Source: Membranipora membranacea (taxonomy: Eukaryota > Bryozoa > Gymnolaemata > Cheilostomatida > Membraniporidae). From it: a stretch of DNA of 64,000 bases. A model generated the notes under the pieces. The model saw only the letters and a program-made list of their open reading frames with translations, was not told where the DNA came from and made no database searches. The stretch spans positions 20,581,387 to 20,645,386 of the forward strand of contig OU612069.1 of the NCBI GenBank assembly GCA_914767715.1. Direction: 5' to 3'. Positions 14,067 through 25,497 of this stretch are shown here, piece after piece; position 1 is the first letter of the stretch; every line of letters begins with the position of its first letter. The position numbers were made by a program, and so were the translations under genes.

Positions 14067-14342
14067 ATGGGTTTAACCCTTCCTGTCTCCAGTGTTGACT
14101 ATGAGAGGGGATTCTCAAGCATGAGCGCTATATGTACAGAGCTGAGAAACTCCCTCACAGTAGAGCACATAAACAGTATCATGTTTATCTCTCTGGTAGG
14201 ACCACCTGTGAAGAAGTTCAACCCTAAGCGTTATGTCAAGGTTTGGCTGAAATCCCACAGATCAGCAGAGTTCTTCAAAAGCAAGAAAGCTTACACAAAC
14301 CAGCAACAGGAAAGGTACCAGCCTCTATGGGAAGTGTTGTAG
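14067..14342 (+). pseudogene. hAT transposase C-terminal dimerisation domain
   Basis: The frame from about 14085 carries SSVDYERGFSSMSAICTELR followed by RNSLTVEHINSIMFISLVGP and a basic tail ending at 14342. This matches the C-terminal dimerisation region of hAT-family transposases and the related ZNF862/KIAA1586-type host proteins (family knowledge). The catalytic upstream part is not seen on either side, so this is a fragment. The first codons may be intronic, because a pyrimidine tract and CAG end at 14091. Confidence 0.78.
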
Positions 14343-14615
14343 ACTCACAGAACTGTTAAACTGTTTAGTTTAATATTGTTTACTACAATAATGAAAATAA
14401 TATAATTAATAAAAGCAGTACAGCCAATGCAACTTAAATCAGAAAAATTCATTCTAATTTAATTTATGTCAGAATTTGATCAGTGTGACCAAATTGGTCT
14501 GACCCTGCAGAGTATAATTGGTGAGTAAATAAGTTGAATTTTATAATTGATATAAGTATCAGTTTAGTTAGTTCATGGTTTCATTGTGTTGGCCGCGCAC
14601 AGCTTGGGTTTGACC

Positions 14616-14634
14616 TAAGTTTCCCGCGGCCCAC
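14616..14634 (+). repeat. Possible hAT right terminal inverted repeat
   Basis: GTTTCCCGCGGCCCACTG read inward from the right is CAGTGGGCCGCGGG, like the CAGTG start of many hAT ends. The matching left end was not found, so the element would be incomplete. Confidence 0.3.
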
Positions 14635-14639
14635 TGTAT

Positions 14640-16830
14640 TGCACAGGATTGGGGTAAAATGGGGGTAGAATTTTTTTCCAATTGTTAGAGTTGGCGTATG
14701 AAAAATTTCCTCACAACACCACTGGTTATAATATCTTTTGTGTAGATGTCTCTTTATTTGGTAATACAATGCACATTTCATATGGAGATCATCTAAAATG
14801 ATTCATATCGAAGCTGCTTGCAGGCATTCGTTGTAGCTGTTTTGGTATTACAAAGTGTTCTATTTTAAATTATGCACTGATCCTATAATTGCTGCAGTAC
14901 AGTACAGCTTTTAATAACATATATTTCCATAACAATAGATTTAAACTCAAACCATCATAACATTTTTATAAACATCAGTGTCAGCCGAGTTACCAACTAA
15001 GGCACATCACTTAACAAAGAAACTTTATACCTTTGTACCTTTATAACTTCTCCTATTCTACTTTATGCTCAGTTCATTAAAAGTATTGGCTGAATTTAGT
15101 GATTATCTCCTCCTGACCAAACTTTGAGCTTTACTCTAGGGAAGTGTATTTATCATAGGTGAATTAGACCCACATGCAATTATGCATTATACCAATATAA
15201 ACCCAATGAGCAACAATAATATTTAAAAAAATATTATTTCTCAAAGAGATCTACAAAAAACAGCCTTTACTAACAAGGTAATGTATCGCAACCCTACTTC
15301 CAATAGTCTGATTTCTTCCAAATTTTTTTTGGTCGTTTAGAATAGGGCTGTCCAAAAATGACGATTTTTGCATCATTGTAAATTGCATACAAGCAAAATG
15401 TAACATGCATATCTATTTTTTAAAAGTATGCCTGATGTATGTTAACGATTGCGCAATACGCCAGAGACCTTAGCCTTTGATATACTCTCTTTGTCTAAAC
15501 AAAGCCCCATCTATAACAAGCGTTCAATTCAATCAATGTATGAGGCACAATTCCTTTGTCCCAAATGCCACAATTACACTTATAATCCACTACAGTTTGC
15601 CTAATACTGTTAATACTAAAGATACTACATTTTACAAAATATTCTGATTATAAAATAAATTATTGAAGGTGCTGATTCAAACCGAGTAATTTAGCAGAAA
15701 ATTTCATCATTCAACATCAAATGTGGAAATGAGTCTTGGGCACAATTGGTCTTGTTTGGTTTCCCATCTTATTACAATGTTTAACATCTCAACAAGATTT
15801 TATATTCATGTGTAGTTAAGTTGTAATTTCCATGTATATATAGGTTTGCTCACCTTTGTCAAACAACAGATTGTCGGGGAAAGTGCATGAGTTTTATACT
15901 ATTCAATTGACTTGCTCCACGACCAGTAGAGCCTCCCTGAGCCAAGCATAGCAAGCCAGTGAAACCATGACGTGAATGGTTATTAATATTATTATAATCT
16001 CATATGACACATGCCTCCACAATATACTGACTCTGTCGGTCCGAAAAGATCTTCCTTGTACTTTTGTGATGGCTTATTTAGTCAAACGGCAATGCATCTT
16101 TAAATTTAGAAATCGTGGCTAAATAGATTATATTTTAGTTGCTTCGATTATTTATTAATGCAGAAAGAGTGCTAAGAAGAATGAAATTGATTTAAGAGTT
16201 GGTGGTATACACTAAGAGTGTCAGTCGCTAAGCACGCATGTATTGAAGGTCATGGGTTTGGTTAGTCCCCAGGGCTTGACAATAGGCAGGCATGGGTAAC
16301 TCTTTGATTACAGATTTTTGCAAGAAACTTATCTATGAATACTAAATTGCAATCTATCTATTATGATAAAGGGAAGGTTACCAAAATATGTGCATGTCTT
16401 GGTACTGAGCATAGGGATTCATAAGTTAAAATTGAGATAGGAGCTGGAAAATGTTTAACACAGCATAATTTATTATTCTAGCAATTTCAATTGTAAGCAG
16501 AGGCTGTACACACAGCATTCTTCTCATATAGGGTTATCATGTGCTGCTTTTCATAATGATGTGTAATTGTGTGGCTAATTAAGATTGTTTTAAAAACAGG
16601 CGCTTGAGCTATTGTTTGGTGACAAGATTAAGTGGACATAATCTCATAATTGTGTTGGTTTGCGTTGTCGCAATGTCTCTCTGTTAAGTCCTACAATCAA
16701 ATGATTTGTTATGTAGTGCTCTCATATTTAGGCATACCAGGAGGGATTGCTGGCATTAGGCTTACAAAACAATGACTAATAATTTAGGCTAGCGCAATAT
16801 AATTTTGAATATAATCATGGGCTAAGACTC
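14640..16830. other. Intergenic, no gene seen
   Basis: AT-rich sequence without supportable exons. A weak tRNA-like patch lies near 16215-16285 (GCTAAGCACGCATG and later GGGTTTGG), which may be an old SINE. Confidence 0.4.
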
Positions 16831-16837
16831 CTGTAAC

Positions 16838-17202
16838 TAGTGCTGTCACAATACGATTCATATCCGGAATACCTAATCGATCACACCTCATTATCGCGAT
16901 TTAATAAGGTGACAGCTGAAGTCGATTGCACAGCGGTAAATTCATTGTCACGGTTACTATGGTCGATATATGGTTATTACGATTCCTCTTTTCATTCACA
17001 CAATACCTTATCACACCTTATCACAATACCATATATTGATACCTAAAATCGAAAATACCGATAAGGAGAAATCGAAAATTGAAATTGGGACAAGGGTTGG
17101 TTGAGAGCGAAGGTGTAAAATCGAAAAATCGAAGTCGGGAAAATCGATGCCACAATCAGAATCGAGGCAGTCCTAGCCAAATACAAAATCGTGACAGCGC
17201 TA
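16838..17202. mobile_element. Non-autonomous hAT MITE with 8-bp target duplication
   Basis: The ends are inverted copies: TAGTGCTGTCACAAT on the left and the complement of TAGCGCTGTCACGAT on the right. Both are flanked by CCTGTAAC (16830-16837 and 17203-17210), the 8-bp duplication expected of hAT transposition. The interior is 365 bp with many ATCGA-type words (AAATCGAAAA, GGAAAATCGATGCC) and no transposase frame. Open frames here on both strands are incidental. Confidence 0.9.
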
Positions 17203-17210
17203 CCTGTAAC

Positions 17211-18735
17211 TCCTTGCTCTCTGTATGGCATCACAGCCCTCAACATAGTGAACAATAATAACCTCATGACAGGTAGATACCATAGTAAATACCTTTCATA
17301 CTGTGATTTATCTGGATACCCAACTAACCATAATGACTTCAAGCTGTTGATGGCATATGGCCAAGTAGCGATTGGTGACTGCATTTGGGAATATTCTAGC
17401 TCAAATTAAGCTGCAAAATGAAATCCCTCTCATGCCTTCTCTGGTGTTTACCTGATCATAATCGAATCGTAACTAGAAAGTATTTTATATCCGATATAAT
17501 ATGCCTCTATAATATCAATACTACTACTATTAGGGGTTCTTTGAGGGAAGGATTTGGGATTTGAAACGTGACACTTATTTTTGCTCAAATCAGAAGCACT
17601 GCCCAATCTACTCTCAAACATTTTGCTTGAAAGACAGTAATTTATTTTTGAAACAACCCTGTTAAACTTCACTAATATTTAATTGACATTGTTTCCTCGA
17701 TTAATCCTTGTTTGAAATGTGATAGTGTCAGGCCTTGATGTGTATTTCGTAGGATTAAACTATTTTATAATTGTTTGATGGGTATCCTTGGCTCAAACTT
17801 TGTTCATATCACTGGTTAAGGTGGGTTGATTCAAGTACCAGTAGATGAATTATGCGACCTCATTTAATCCAACCGCTCAAAAACTATTACCCAGTCCAGA
17901 AAAAATTAAAAGCAGTAGTATTGAATTTGGATTGGAAATTGTAAATCAAATATCTATTGCTAACTATTCTATTATTATCTTGCAAGTATAAGGGTTTATG
18001 GAGAGTTTTTTAACGACATTAACACAATTGATTGTTCTGCTTGGTGCTTGGTGCTTGGTGCTTGAATTTTCGATCCTAGATTCTTCTTCTGTAAAGAATT
18101 CTCTATGTTTAGCCGGATACAAGGACGGGATATGAAAAATTGGGCAAAGTGGGATAACTTCTAGTTCATAATAAGAATAAGATTGTATGAAAATGAGAAG
18201 ATAACTCTACAGCAACTTGAAGCTAAAATACTTTTAATGAACTGAGTGGAGTTTTAAGCCTACACTATTTGATACTTTGCAAAATGTAAGTAATACTATT
18301 GTGATGAATTTATTATATTTGATATAGGTGATTTGAAACATTATCGCAATTTGATGTAAAATTCTAATGACAATGTTTTTTATATAAATGCAGCAGCACC
18401 ATTTTTTTCAATGTTCAAAACTTATTGTTGGTAATTGATTTGTAGATGATCGCACTCAATGACTTCTCAATCACAATAGATTCTGTGATATTAATATACT
18501 ATCTGAATAATACTTAGCAGCTGAATAAACTAATGTTTGTTAGTTTATAATTATTGCCAGCTTTTATCCAATCTGTTCTATTTTTATGTCACAAGCTTAC
18601 TAATTTATATACCGTTATCAATGTCATGTCATTGACCTATTTACATACACACACGTTTTAATCACATTTTCCTTATTATACAGGGTACAATAATAAAAGC
18701 AATAATTCAACATCACTTCGCTATTGTTGCCATCA
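17211..18735. other. Intergenic, no gene seen
   Basis: AT-rich sequence without exon signals. A four-copy 7-bp repeat (GCTTGGT) lies at 18039-18064. Confidence 0.4.
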
Positions 18736-18736
18736 T

Positions 18737-19265
18737 TCAGTCCACAATCATTAACCCAGTACAGTGGCTATTGAGCTCAGTGTAGATCATTTTAATTGCG
18801 AGTCGTTTTATGCATTTGAGGTCTTTCTTACATTCATGTGAAGTGAAGTTAAACCAGGATGGTGATGCATAATGTACTGTTGGCAGAATGTTTGATTTGT
18901 AGGTATGAAGAAGGCTTTGTTTACTAACCCCATAACTTTTAACTTTAGTAAGGTCATGGCACATTGATCTAACGCTGCTAGTGACGTTATCAACATGGTT
19001 GTTTAATTTCAAGTTACAACACACAGTTTCTCCAAGTAGCTTGAAAGTGTTGACATTTTCAACCTGTTTATTTGCTATGGTGATGGTTGGAGTATCTGGT
19101 GGTTTATTGAGGCTGATAACCATTGATTTAGTTTGTTGGAGTTGATGTTAGTTGGGTACGTGGATAACACTACAGCCTACACTGATAGCTCCAGCTAGAT
19201 CAGTGTATGCTGTAGTGTTGTCCACGTACTGTATAGATGTCTTCAGAATCCTTCTCTGAAGAGAC
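18737..19265 (-). pseudogene. Second LINE reverse transcriptase fragment, broken
   Basis: Reads right to left. It has a degenerate catalytic box YVDNTTAYTD (second D of the YxDD box replaced by N) near 19200-19230, an in-frame TAA near 19150, then QQTKSMVISLN, TFKLLGETV and TVHYASPSWF, the downstream blocks of CR1/Jockey-type enzymes. The stretch carrying the catalytic box overlaps a near-perfect inverted repeat (19156-19229), so part of the box is present in both orientations. Confidence 0.75.
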
Positions 19266-19585
19266 GATTTAGATTTTGATTGAAATTTGTTTTATAATGA
19301 TTAATCTTTGAAGATTCTTGCAAAGGGCAGCAAGCTAAACAGTCATTAGTCTATTCCATGCTTGCTCCTAGTGTGTTGCAATTATATGTACAACTCTGAA
19401 ATACAAAACTTACAGACACAGCATAACATTGTGGCCTACAAAATCAAAGAACTTACATCCACCACAGTATCCTTGGTTAAGAGAAGATATCTGAGTTGGA
19501 AACTATTGTTGTTCAAAAAGTTTAAGAATTTGAATAAAGCAACAGAATTATCATGGTGGGAGTCATACTTCTACAGGAGATAACT

Positions 19586-19650
19586 ATGCAGCCGCCTGTA
19601 CACAAGGCACCTAACCGATCAGGCCAGCTCATCATTTGAGTGACCAGCTA
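19586..19650 (-). repeat. tRNA-like SINE fragment
   Basis: On the minus strand the segment reads GGCCTGATCGGTTAGGTGCC, like a pol III A box region of the SINE family at 21.1 and 53.2 kb. It lies where the third exon of the neighbouring decayed peptide gene would be expected, as a SINE also sits in that intron of the intact copy. Confidence 0.35.
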
Positions 19651-19738
19651 AGATGCTCATTAAAATGCTCACTTCAAATACTATTCATGTGGAGACTAAG
19701 ACAAATTTGATAACTCATTACATGCAAGTTGAACTAAC

Positions 19739-20172
19739 GTTAGCATCTGGTATTGCACCAAACATCAGCAAAACCATCAGCACAGAAATCGGCCAATCTT
19801 TCATTGTGTTTATAGGGAAGCAAATATCCTATAAAATGTGAACATTCAACAGAATAAAAACAATGTAAACTATCAGTGTTTCACAATGTGGTATATGATG
19901 TTTTATTTGTGACATGTAATGTGGCCGAATGCCTATTAATGACTTTGCCTCAAATGCAAAAAACAAAACAACTTTGAGGTAGCACTTTCAAACTTTCAAC
20001 TAAGTGCTCAATCCTTTATTTTGTACTCAATTTTGAACTACATTATGCTAATGTGTGACTTCTGTTCAATTAGTTGATATAGAATACAAATCAAACAGAT
20101 GCACTTACACAAGCTAGTCAAAGAAAAAGATATTTCTTGTAACTCACTAATTTATGTGATGAGCTTTGTACC
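19739..20172 (-). pseudogene. Decayed paralogue of the secreted Cys-hairpin peptide gene
   Basis: A 5' non-coding exon (about 20148-20172, donor GTGAGT) lies below a TATAAA at 20199-20204. An acceptor at 19829 opens an exon with ATG at 19804 and a 22-codon signal-peptide segment (charged start, then VLMVLLMFGAI) ending at 19739. The layout, acceptor context (ATTTTATAG then GATATTTGC) and signal segment match the intact gene at 53 kb. The donor here is GTTAGT rather than GTAAGT, the exon is six codons shorter, and no Cys-bearing last exon is visible downstream, so I infer a dead or incomplete copy. If unspliced, the frame stops six codons on. Confidence 0.62.
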
Positions 20173-20520
20173 GAGGGTTGCTACATCAAAAAATCGACTT
20201 TATAGTCAAATACACTATGGAGCTTACAAGGACATTTAAGGATATAATTGCCACTTGGCAAATAAAAAGTATGATGTCAAAGCAACCATTCTTAGAAATA
20301 GTTGAGAATTAAAGACAGAGCAGGATGCGGATCAGAAGGTCACTCATATGAACACGGATGCAAATAGATACCATAATTGCTTGATAATGAGAGTTCGCTT
20401 AATAGTAATTTTATAAATAGAAGTATTCGATTCGTAATTATGGTACTATTGGCTGTTTTGTCACTATCGGGAGATACCAACTTGTAGGGAGAATGCATAT
20501 TGTCGGTTAATTGATGATCA
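19893..20520. repeat. Duplicated promoter block, copy A
   Basis: Closely matches 61060-61614 continuing at 62016-62045. It covers the 5' exon, TATA box and first intron of the peptide-gene paralogue. This copy keeps the uninterrupted site AGGGAGAA (20486-20493) into which an element inserted in the other copy. It also has about 55 bases near 20390-20445 that are absent from copy B. Confidence 0.85.
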
Positions 20521-20529
20521 TTCCATTGT

Positions 20530-21080
20530 ATCCATCAACTACTGCTAGACACAGCCAACTTTGTCTGCAAAGACAAGGAATTGTTGGTGAGAGAATTATG
20601 ATGGCAGGTTGATGTAGAAGTAATCCTATTGATTGTCAGGATCTATGGAGGTATACCAATATGAGATGCCAGTAGCCAATGCAATGGCTTTATTGCTTCA
20701 ATGGCCACCGATTAGTAAAACTCATAAAATGAATACACTTATTATTCAATTAGGTCAACATATTGCACTGCTCCTCTAAATAAATTGACAAATTAGGCTG
20801 AATCCAACTCGAAAGCACAGCTGTCAGAGATATTGAACCCTCTAAATATTGTCAGGTGCATTTGAAATTGGAATGTATTGATTTGAAGTTTGAAAGTATT
20901 TTTTCGAAATAATTGTAGGACGAATGTGTTATAAATGCAATGGTTTCGTAAATTTGGGCACAGATATTTAGAATTTTCAACCCATAGTCAGCAATGTGAA
21001 ATAAGAAGTATACCATCATTTTGAGAGGACTATTCAAAGAATCAAAGGTCCTGAAGTGGGACTTTTGAGGTGACAAATCA
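20530..21080. other. Intergenic, no gene seen
   Basis: Upstream flank of the decayed peptide gene. No exon or repeat boundary could be supported. Confidence 0.4.
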
Positions 21081-21087
21081 GCATAGT

Positions 21088-21250
21088 TTGCATGTTAAGC
21101 AATGGGGAGAGGTATACACCCGAGGTTGCTTGGGGCTGGAACAATCAACAATGAATGCTCCCCCAGTGGGGCTCGAACCAGCAACTCCTGAGGCACTAAT
21201 CGCCTTGCAGTGAATAGCAAGCGCGCTAACCGATTGCGGCATCTCACCAT
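21088..21250 (-). repeat. tRNA-derived SINE
   Basis: On the minus strand: A box TCGGTTAGCGCGC (about 21221-21233) and B box GGTTCGAGCCC (about 21169-21179), followed by a body ending near 21090. Same family as the SINE at 53.2 kb, sharing the TTGCTATTCACTGCAAGGCG core. Confidence 0.75.
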
Positions 21251-21559
21251 TCCCAAAAAAGAATAGGACGCTGTCGCTTATTAGATAGCCCACTATTCAC
21301 TACTCGGAGTTGTGTTCTCTCATCCCACAGCACATTCCAATCCACCATTGCCACCCTATGAAACACAGCGTACATGTTAAGGTTATTGGCCTTACATGGC
21401 CAATTGCTAGGACCCCTTGTAGTGGGTTTAGCTGTCTTTCCAGCTTGTCAGCTTGGTGAAATAACTAGAGGTGTTGAACCAAATGACGACTATATCAGTG
21501 CCAATTAGCTCACAGATTGCTGGCAGGTTGCAGAAACATCCACAGCAAAATATAGCAGT

Positions 21560-21650
21560 CTGTCGACTGTAGTGGGATGAAATTCAAATCCAAGGTATGG
21601 CGTTGACCTAGCGCTCATACCAACTGAGCCACTTGTTAACAATCGGAGAC
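21560..21650 (-). repeat. tRNA-like SINE head
   Basis: The minus strand reads AGTGGCTCAGTTGGTATGAG, a good A-box arm, then a B-box-like GGATTTGAATTTC. The tail probably extends left to about 21350. This is a different SINE family from the one just upstream. Confidence 0.6.
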
Positions 21651-22247
21651 TCAGACTGATTTGTGTTGGACCATTTGTCATTTTTTTGCTAATATTTTAC
21701 ATTTACATAGTGTGATGTTCCTAAGATGAAGTTGTGCCAGTTATTGAACATGCAATGTTGAGATTTGAAATATTTTGGTTCAACCAATAGAAGCGATTCA
21801 AGTGATAGCAATGATTTCATTGACAGATAACATTATGGTAATGACATCAGATCAATTCAATCCAAGTGGGAGAGTTCAAGGTTTTAAATTGAGATTGATC
21901 AAGTTTTGAAAGCAGCATGTTTGTTGAAATAGGTGGGAGGAGGATAAAGATAAATACTGAAAGCTATGCGCTCTTAGGCATAGGTGCAAGCTTACCTGGA
22001 AGTCTTTTTCAGTGATGGTGTCTTTTTTTAGGGCCAACAGATTTTACTCAGGTGCTAAAATTTACTTTTACTTTCCAAACATAAATTATAGTAGGGCTGA
22101 AAATGAAAAACATGATTATAAGTCCTGTCTGTTACTAGCGTGTCCTCGAGTTGAGTTTGAGTGTACTGATGATGATGCTGGCTAAGATATTGGATGTTGT
22201 TATTGTGTCTGATGTTGGTATAGAAAATTCTCCTGTTTGCTACTGTA

Positions 22248-22540
22248 GATGTGACATCTGCACTCCCTTGGTTGCAATCGTCCTCGATTGCTATGACATG
22301 TCACATGATCTGGCATCTAGATGCAACATCTGCACCCCCTTGGTTGCAATCGTACTCGATTGCTATGACATGTCACATGATCTGGCATCTAGATGCAACA
22401 TCTGCACCACCTTTATTGCAATCGCCTAGATTGCTATGACATGTTTTCCGCTCCATGCTATTGATGCGACATCTGTATTCCCTGGCTGCGATCATCCCTG
22501 ATCGCCGTGACATGTCACATGATTTGACAAGTCGTCTGCT
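22248..22540. repeat. About 88-bp tandem repeat, 3-4 copies
   Basis: Each unit contains GCAACATCTGCACCCCCTTG, ATTGCTATGACATGTCACAT and GATCTGGCATC. The first two copies are nearly identical; the third and fourth have diverged. Open frames across the array follow from the unit length, not from a gene. Confidence 0.85.
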
Positions 22541-22559
22541 TCCTGTAGTCCGTAACATT

Positions 22560-23290
22560 ATGGCTAGCCTGGGTACTGGAGGTCGCCAACCTCTCCCAGT
22601 GTTCTTTCTCCTTTGTTTCTGCTTGTCCTGACGCTCCAGATTGGTCTGGTGCATCTGACGCTCCTTGCTATTTTCCAGCTGCTTCAGGTCATCCTGTCCA
22701 CCTTGTCCATCCTATCCATTGAATTCCACATCTCTAGGTTTTCCTGTCCACCTCGTGCTCCTGGTTGTCCATCTTAACCATCGAATCCTACATCTCTAGG
22801 TTGTACAGTACAGCTTTAGGTGTGCTAGTAGCTCCTACAAAATCCTCTCCTCTAACCACAAGCCTCGTTAAGTATTGGCCTACTCACTTCCTGCTCAATC
22901 TCTGCCCTGTTGTAAGTCTAAACTGACCTGTTTTTTGTCACCTGAAACTATATTTGTGTCACCAAATGCAATTCATAGCAAAAGATGACATCAGAGAAGA
23001 CACATGGGTTACAATGCAGAGGTCAGTTTTTTTTCAATGATTTCACCAAGTTCTGTTTCCCTCACTGATAAATTACCATTTCTCACTTCATATTATTATA
23101 ACTGTATTCAATTTAATCATTTTTTGTAGATATACACACCAAGGAGTAAGACTCCTTGTAATACAATATAAAATTTACTCACCACCTTTCAAAAATTCAC
23201 ATATTGTGTCCTCTTATTTAAACACAAGACAACTCTCAATTCAAATGAACCCATAAAAAAGATGGAATCTCTAAAAGTTAAACAGGAAGT
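22560..23290. other. Intergenic, no gene seen
   Basis: Contains a short internal duplication (TCCACCT, CCATCTTAACCATCGAAT and TCTCTAGGTT words at 22690-22800). No exon found. Confidence 0.35.
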
Positions 23291-23295
23291 GGGTG

Positions 23296-23406
23296 TTTGC
23301 CAACTACGGAAGACGAACGATGACATAAAGAATTTTTTTTTTCTATACAGAAAAAAAATTCTGTGTCATCCCTCGGCTTCGGTATTTGCCCGGACTATGA
23401 CATATA
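23296..23406 (+). repeat. Hairpin-bearing repeat, copy 1
   Basis: Shares TACGGAAGACGA, TGTGTCATCCCTCGGCTTCG and TTTGCCCGG with 36092-36205 in the opposite orientation. The centre is an inverted repeat (ATGACATAAAGAATTTTTTT against AAAAAAATTCTGTGTCAT), so it is probably a small MITE. Confidence 0.7.
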
Positions 23407-23596
23407 AAATTTAGTATACCTGCAGGTAAAATAATTCACATGTCTCACCTCGTCTACACACAAAAAGGGGACAACTCTAATCGATAGACTGTCATATAAG
23501 TATTACTCAATCGGAATAATGTAATTGCTGTGGGTGTGGCTTAAATGTGAAGTGTAATATGTGGCTTATCTTTATGTTGTTCTCAGATTACATCTT

Positions 23597-24780
23597 GCTT
23601 TCCCAGTGGGCACACACCAAAATAACACTAGTGGTGATATGGTAAAAACTCTACGTAGCAGTTTTACGTGTGGTACACGTGACAGCCGGGTGTAATTAAC
23701 ACCAGACCAGTCAAACACGTGTTGACCACGTGTGGCTATGGTGTTGTTTACCCCTGAATCTTCAAAATAATCTATCACTTAATATACCGGTGGTTGTTAC
23801 TTGAAATTACAGTAAAATCTAAGGCTTCTAATCTGTCAGATTTCAATTATTTCAAAAATGTTTAAATGGCCAGCTCAACCACCCACAAACATGGTGATCA
23901 CGTGTTGAAATGGTCAAGACTTTCACCTGACCAGACTAACCCGTGTTGACCACGTGTGGCTATGGTGTTGTTTACCCCTGATTCTTCAAAATAATCAATC
24001 ACTTAATATACCGGTGGTTGTTACTTGAAATTACAGTAAAATCTAAGGCTTCTAATCTGTCAGATTTCAGTTATTTCAAAAATGTTTAAATGGCCAGCTC
24101 AACCACCCACAAACGTGGTGATCACGTGTTGAAATGGTCAAGACTTTCACCTGACCAGACTAACCCGTGTTGACCACGTGTGGCTATGGTGTTGTTTACC
24201 CCTGATTCTTCAAAATAATCAATCACTTAATATACCGGTGGTTGTTACTTGAAATTACAGTAAAATCTAAGGCTTCTAATCTGTCAGATTTCAGTTATTT
24301 CAAAAATGTTTAAATGGCCAGCTCAACCACCCACAAACGTGGTTATCACGTGTTGAAATGGTAAAGACGTTCACCTGACCAGACTAACCCGTGTGGACCA
24401 CATGTGGCTATGGTGTTCTATGCCAATTAACTATCCGAGAAATTACACCAAATACAATGGGGATAGCGACATGAAAATTGTAGTTATAAATATGACTTCT
24501 TATCAGTTAGATTTAAATGTTATTTCCAATGTTAAAATGCCCAGATCAACCACCCACAAACGTGGTGATCACGTGTTGAAATGGTACAGACTTTCACCTG
24601 ACCAGACTAACCCGTGTGGACCACGTGTGGCTATGGTGTTTTATGCCAATAAACTATCCAAGAAAACAACACCAAATATAATGGGGGTAGTGATGTGAAT
24701 TTATAGTAATAAACAAGGCTTCTAATCAGTAAGATCGAAGTTATTTCAAATTGTTTAAATGGCAAGAGCAAGATTATTAT
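23597..24780. repeat. 224-bp CACGTG-rich satellite led by a CCCAGTGGGC end
   Basis: TTCCCAGTGGGCAC at about 23597 leads into five units of 223-224 bp, whose GTTGACC (or GTGGACC) marks fall at 23721, 23945, 24169, 24393 and 24616. Units 1-3 are nearly identical; units 4-5 carry a different interior. Each unit has two palindromic cores, GACCACGTGTGG and GATCACGTGTTG. A CCCAGTGGGC motif in opposite orientation ends a related repeat at 30.56 kb. This looks like a transposon with internal tandem repeats. No coding. Confidence 0.85.
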
Positions 24781-24789
24781 TGAAAGCAA

Positions 24790-25490
24790 CACTGCATTAT
24801 GAGTCATTATAGTATTCACCCACTAAAATCCTGTATGGCTGGCTGAGTAAATAGTATTTTCACTGGTTGAGTAAATAGTATTTGGAATAAAGCCCACTGC
24901 CAATTGTTAGACTAATATGCTCTACATTGGAACAAAAGGAGTTATTCAATTCCTGTGTCAGGCTGTTGTTGTTGAGAGGCACCACCATGCTACAGCCATT
25001 GCCACGTCTCCAAGGCTGAGAGGATTACCATAAAGCACAACACTTTATTTGTGAATAGGGAGCCTAGCTTAGCGTAGGAATGCCACGTAGCTGTGGTATA
25101 CTACAATCCTATCAAAGGCCTAGTTTACTATGCTTTGCTATTGTAGGAAAATATTGAAGTAAATTTTGCGCAAGATGGAACATACCATACTTCAGCTACC
25201 GATGACTGGGGTGTGATAGATTATGGTGCCAGGACGTCAATTATATTTGCCATAGCTCTAGGTGGCTTTGGAGGTCAAAGTGTACATAATCGCATTGCAA
25301 ACTGAATGCATGATGTCTCCTACCAGAAAATTAATCAGGTTTCGTGCATGTCTAAACTTCGCAACTCAGCTGTGCACCTTAGATAGATACTTTGCCTGCT
25401 CAGCAAAGTTTTCAATGTAGATTGGTACAACTATCAATAACTTTGGATTTGTGCCACCTAGTGATGTCTTCTTTACCAAATAGCAAAGTC
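24790..25490. other. Intergenic, no gene seen
   Basis: Flank between the satellite and the LTR element. No exon found. Confidence 0.35.
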
Positions 25491-25497
25491 ATGTTGA

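Noticed and set aside
16840-17409. Overlapping frames on both strands
   Set aside because: They lie in or at the edge of the hAT MITE and follow its repeated ATCG words.
22151-22654. Three overlapping frames
   Set aside because: Explained by the 88-bp tandem repeat, whose unit length does not introduce stops.
24393-24698. Plus-strand frame of 101 codons
   Set aside because: Spans units 4-5 of the 224-bp satellite; no coding pattern.
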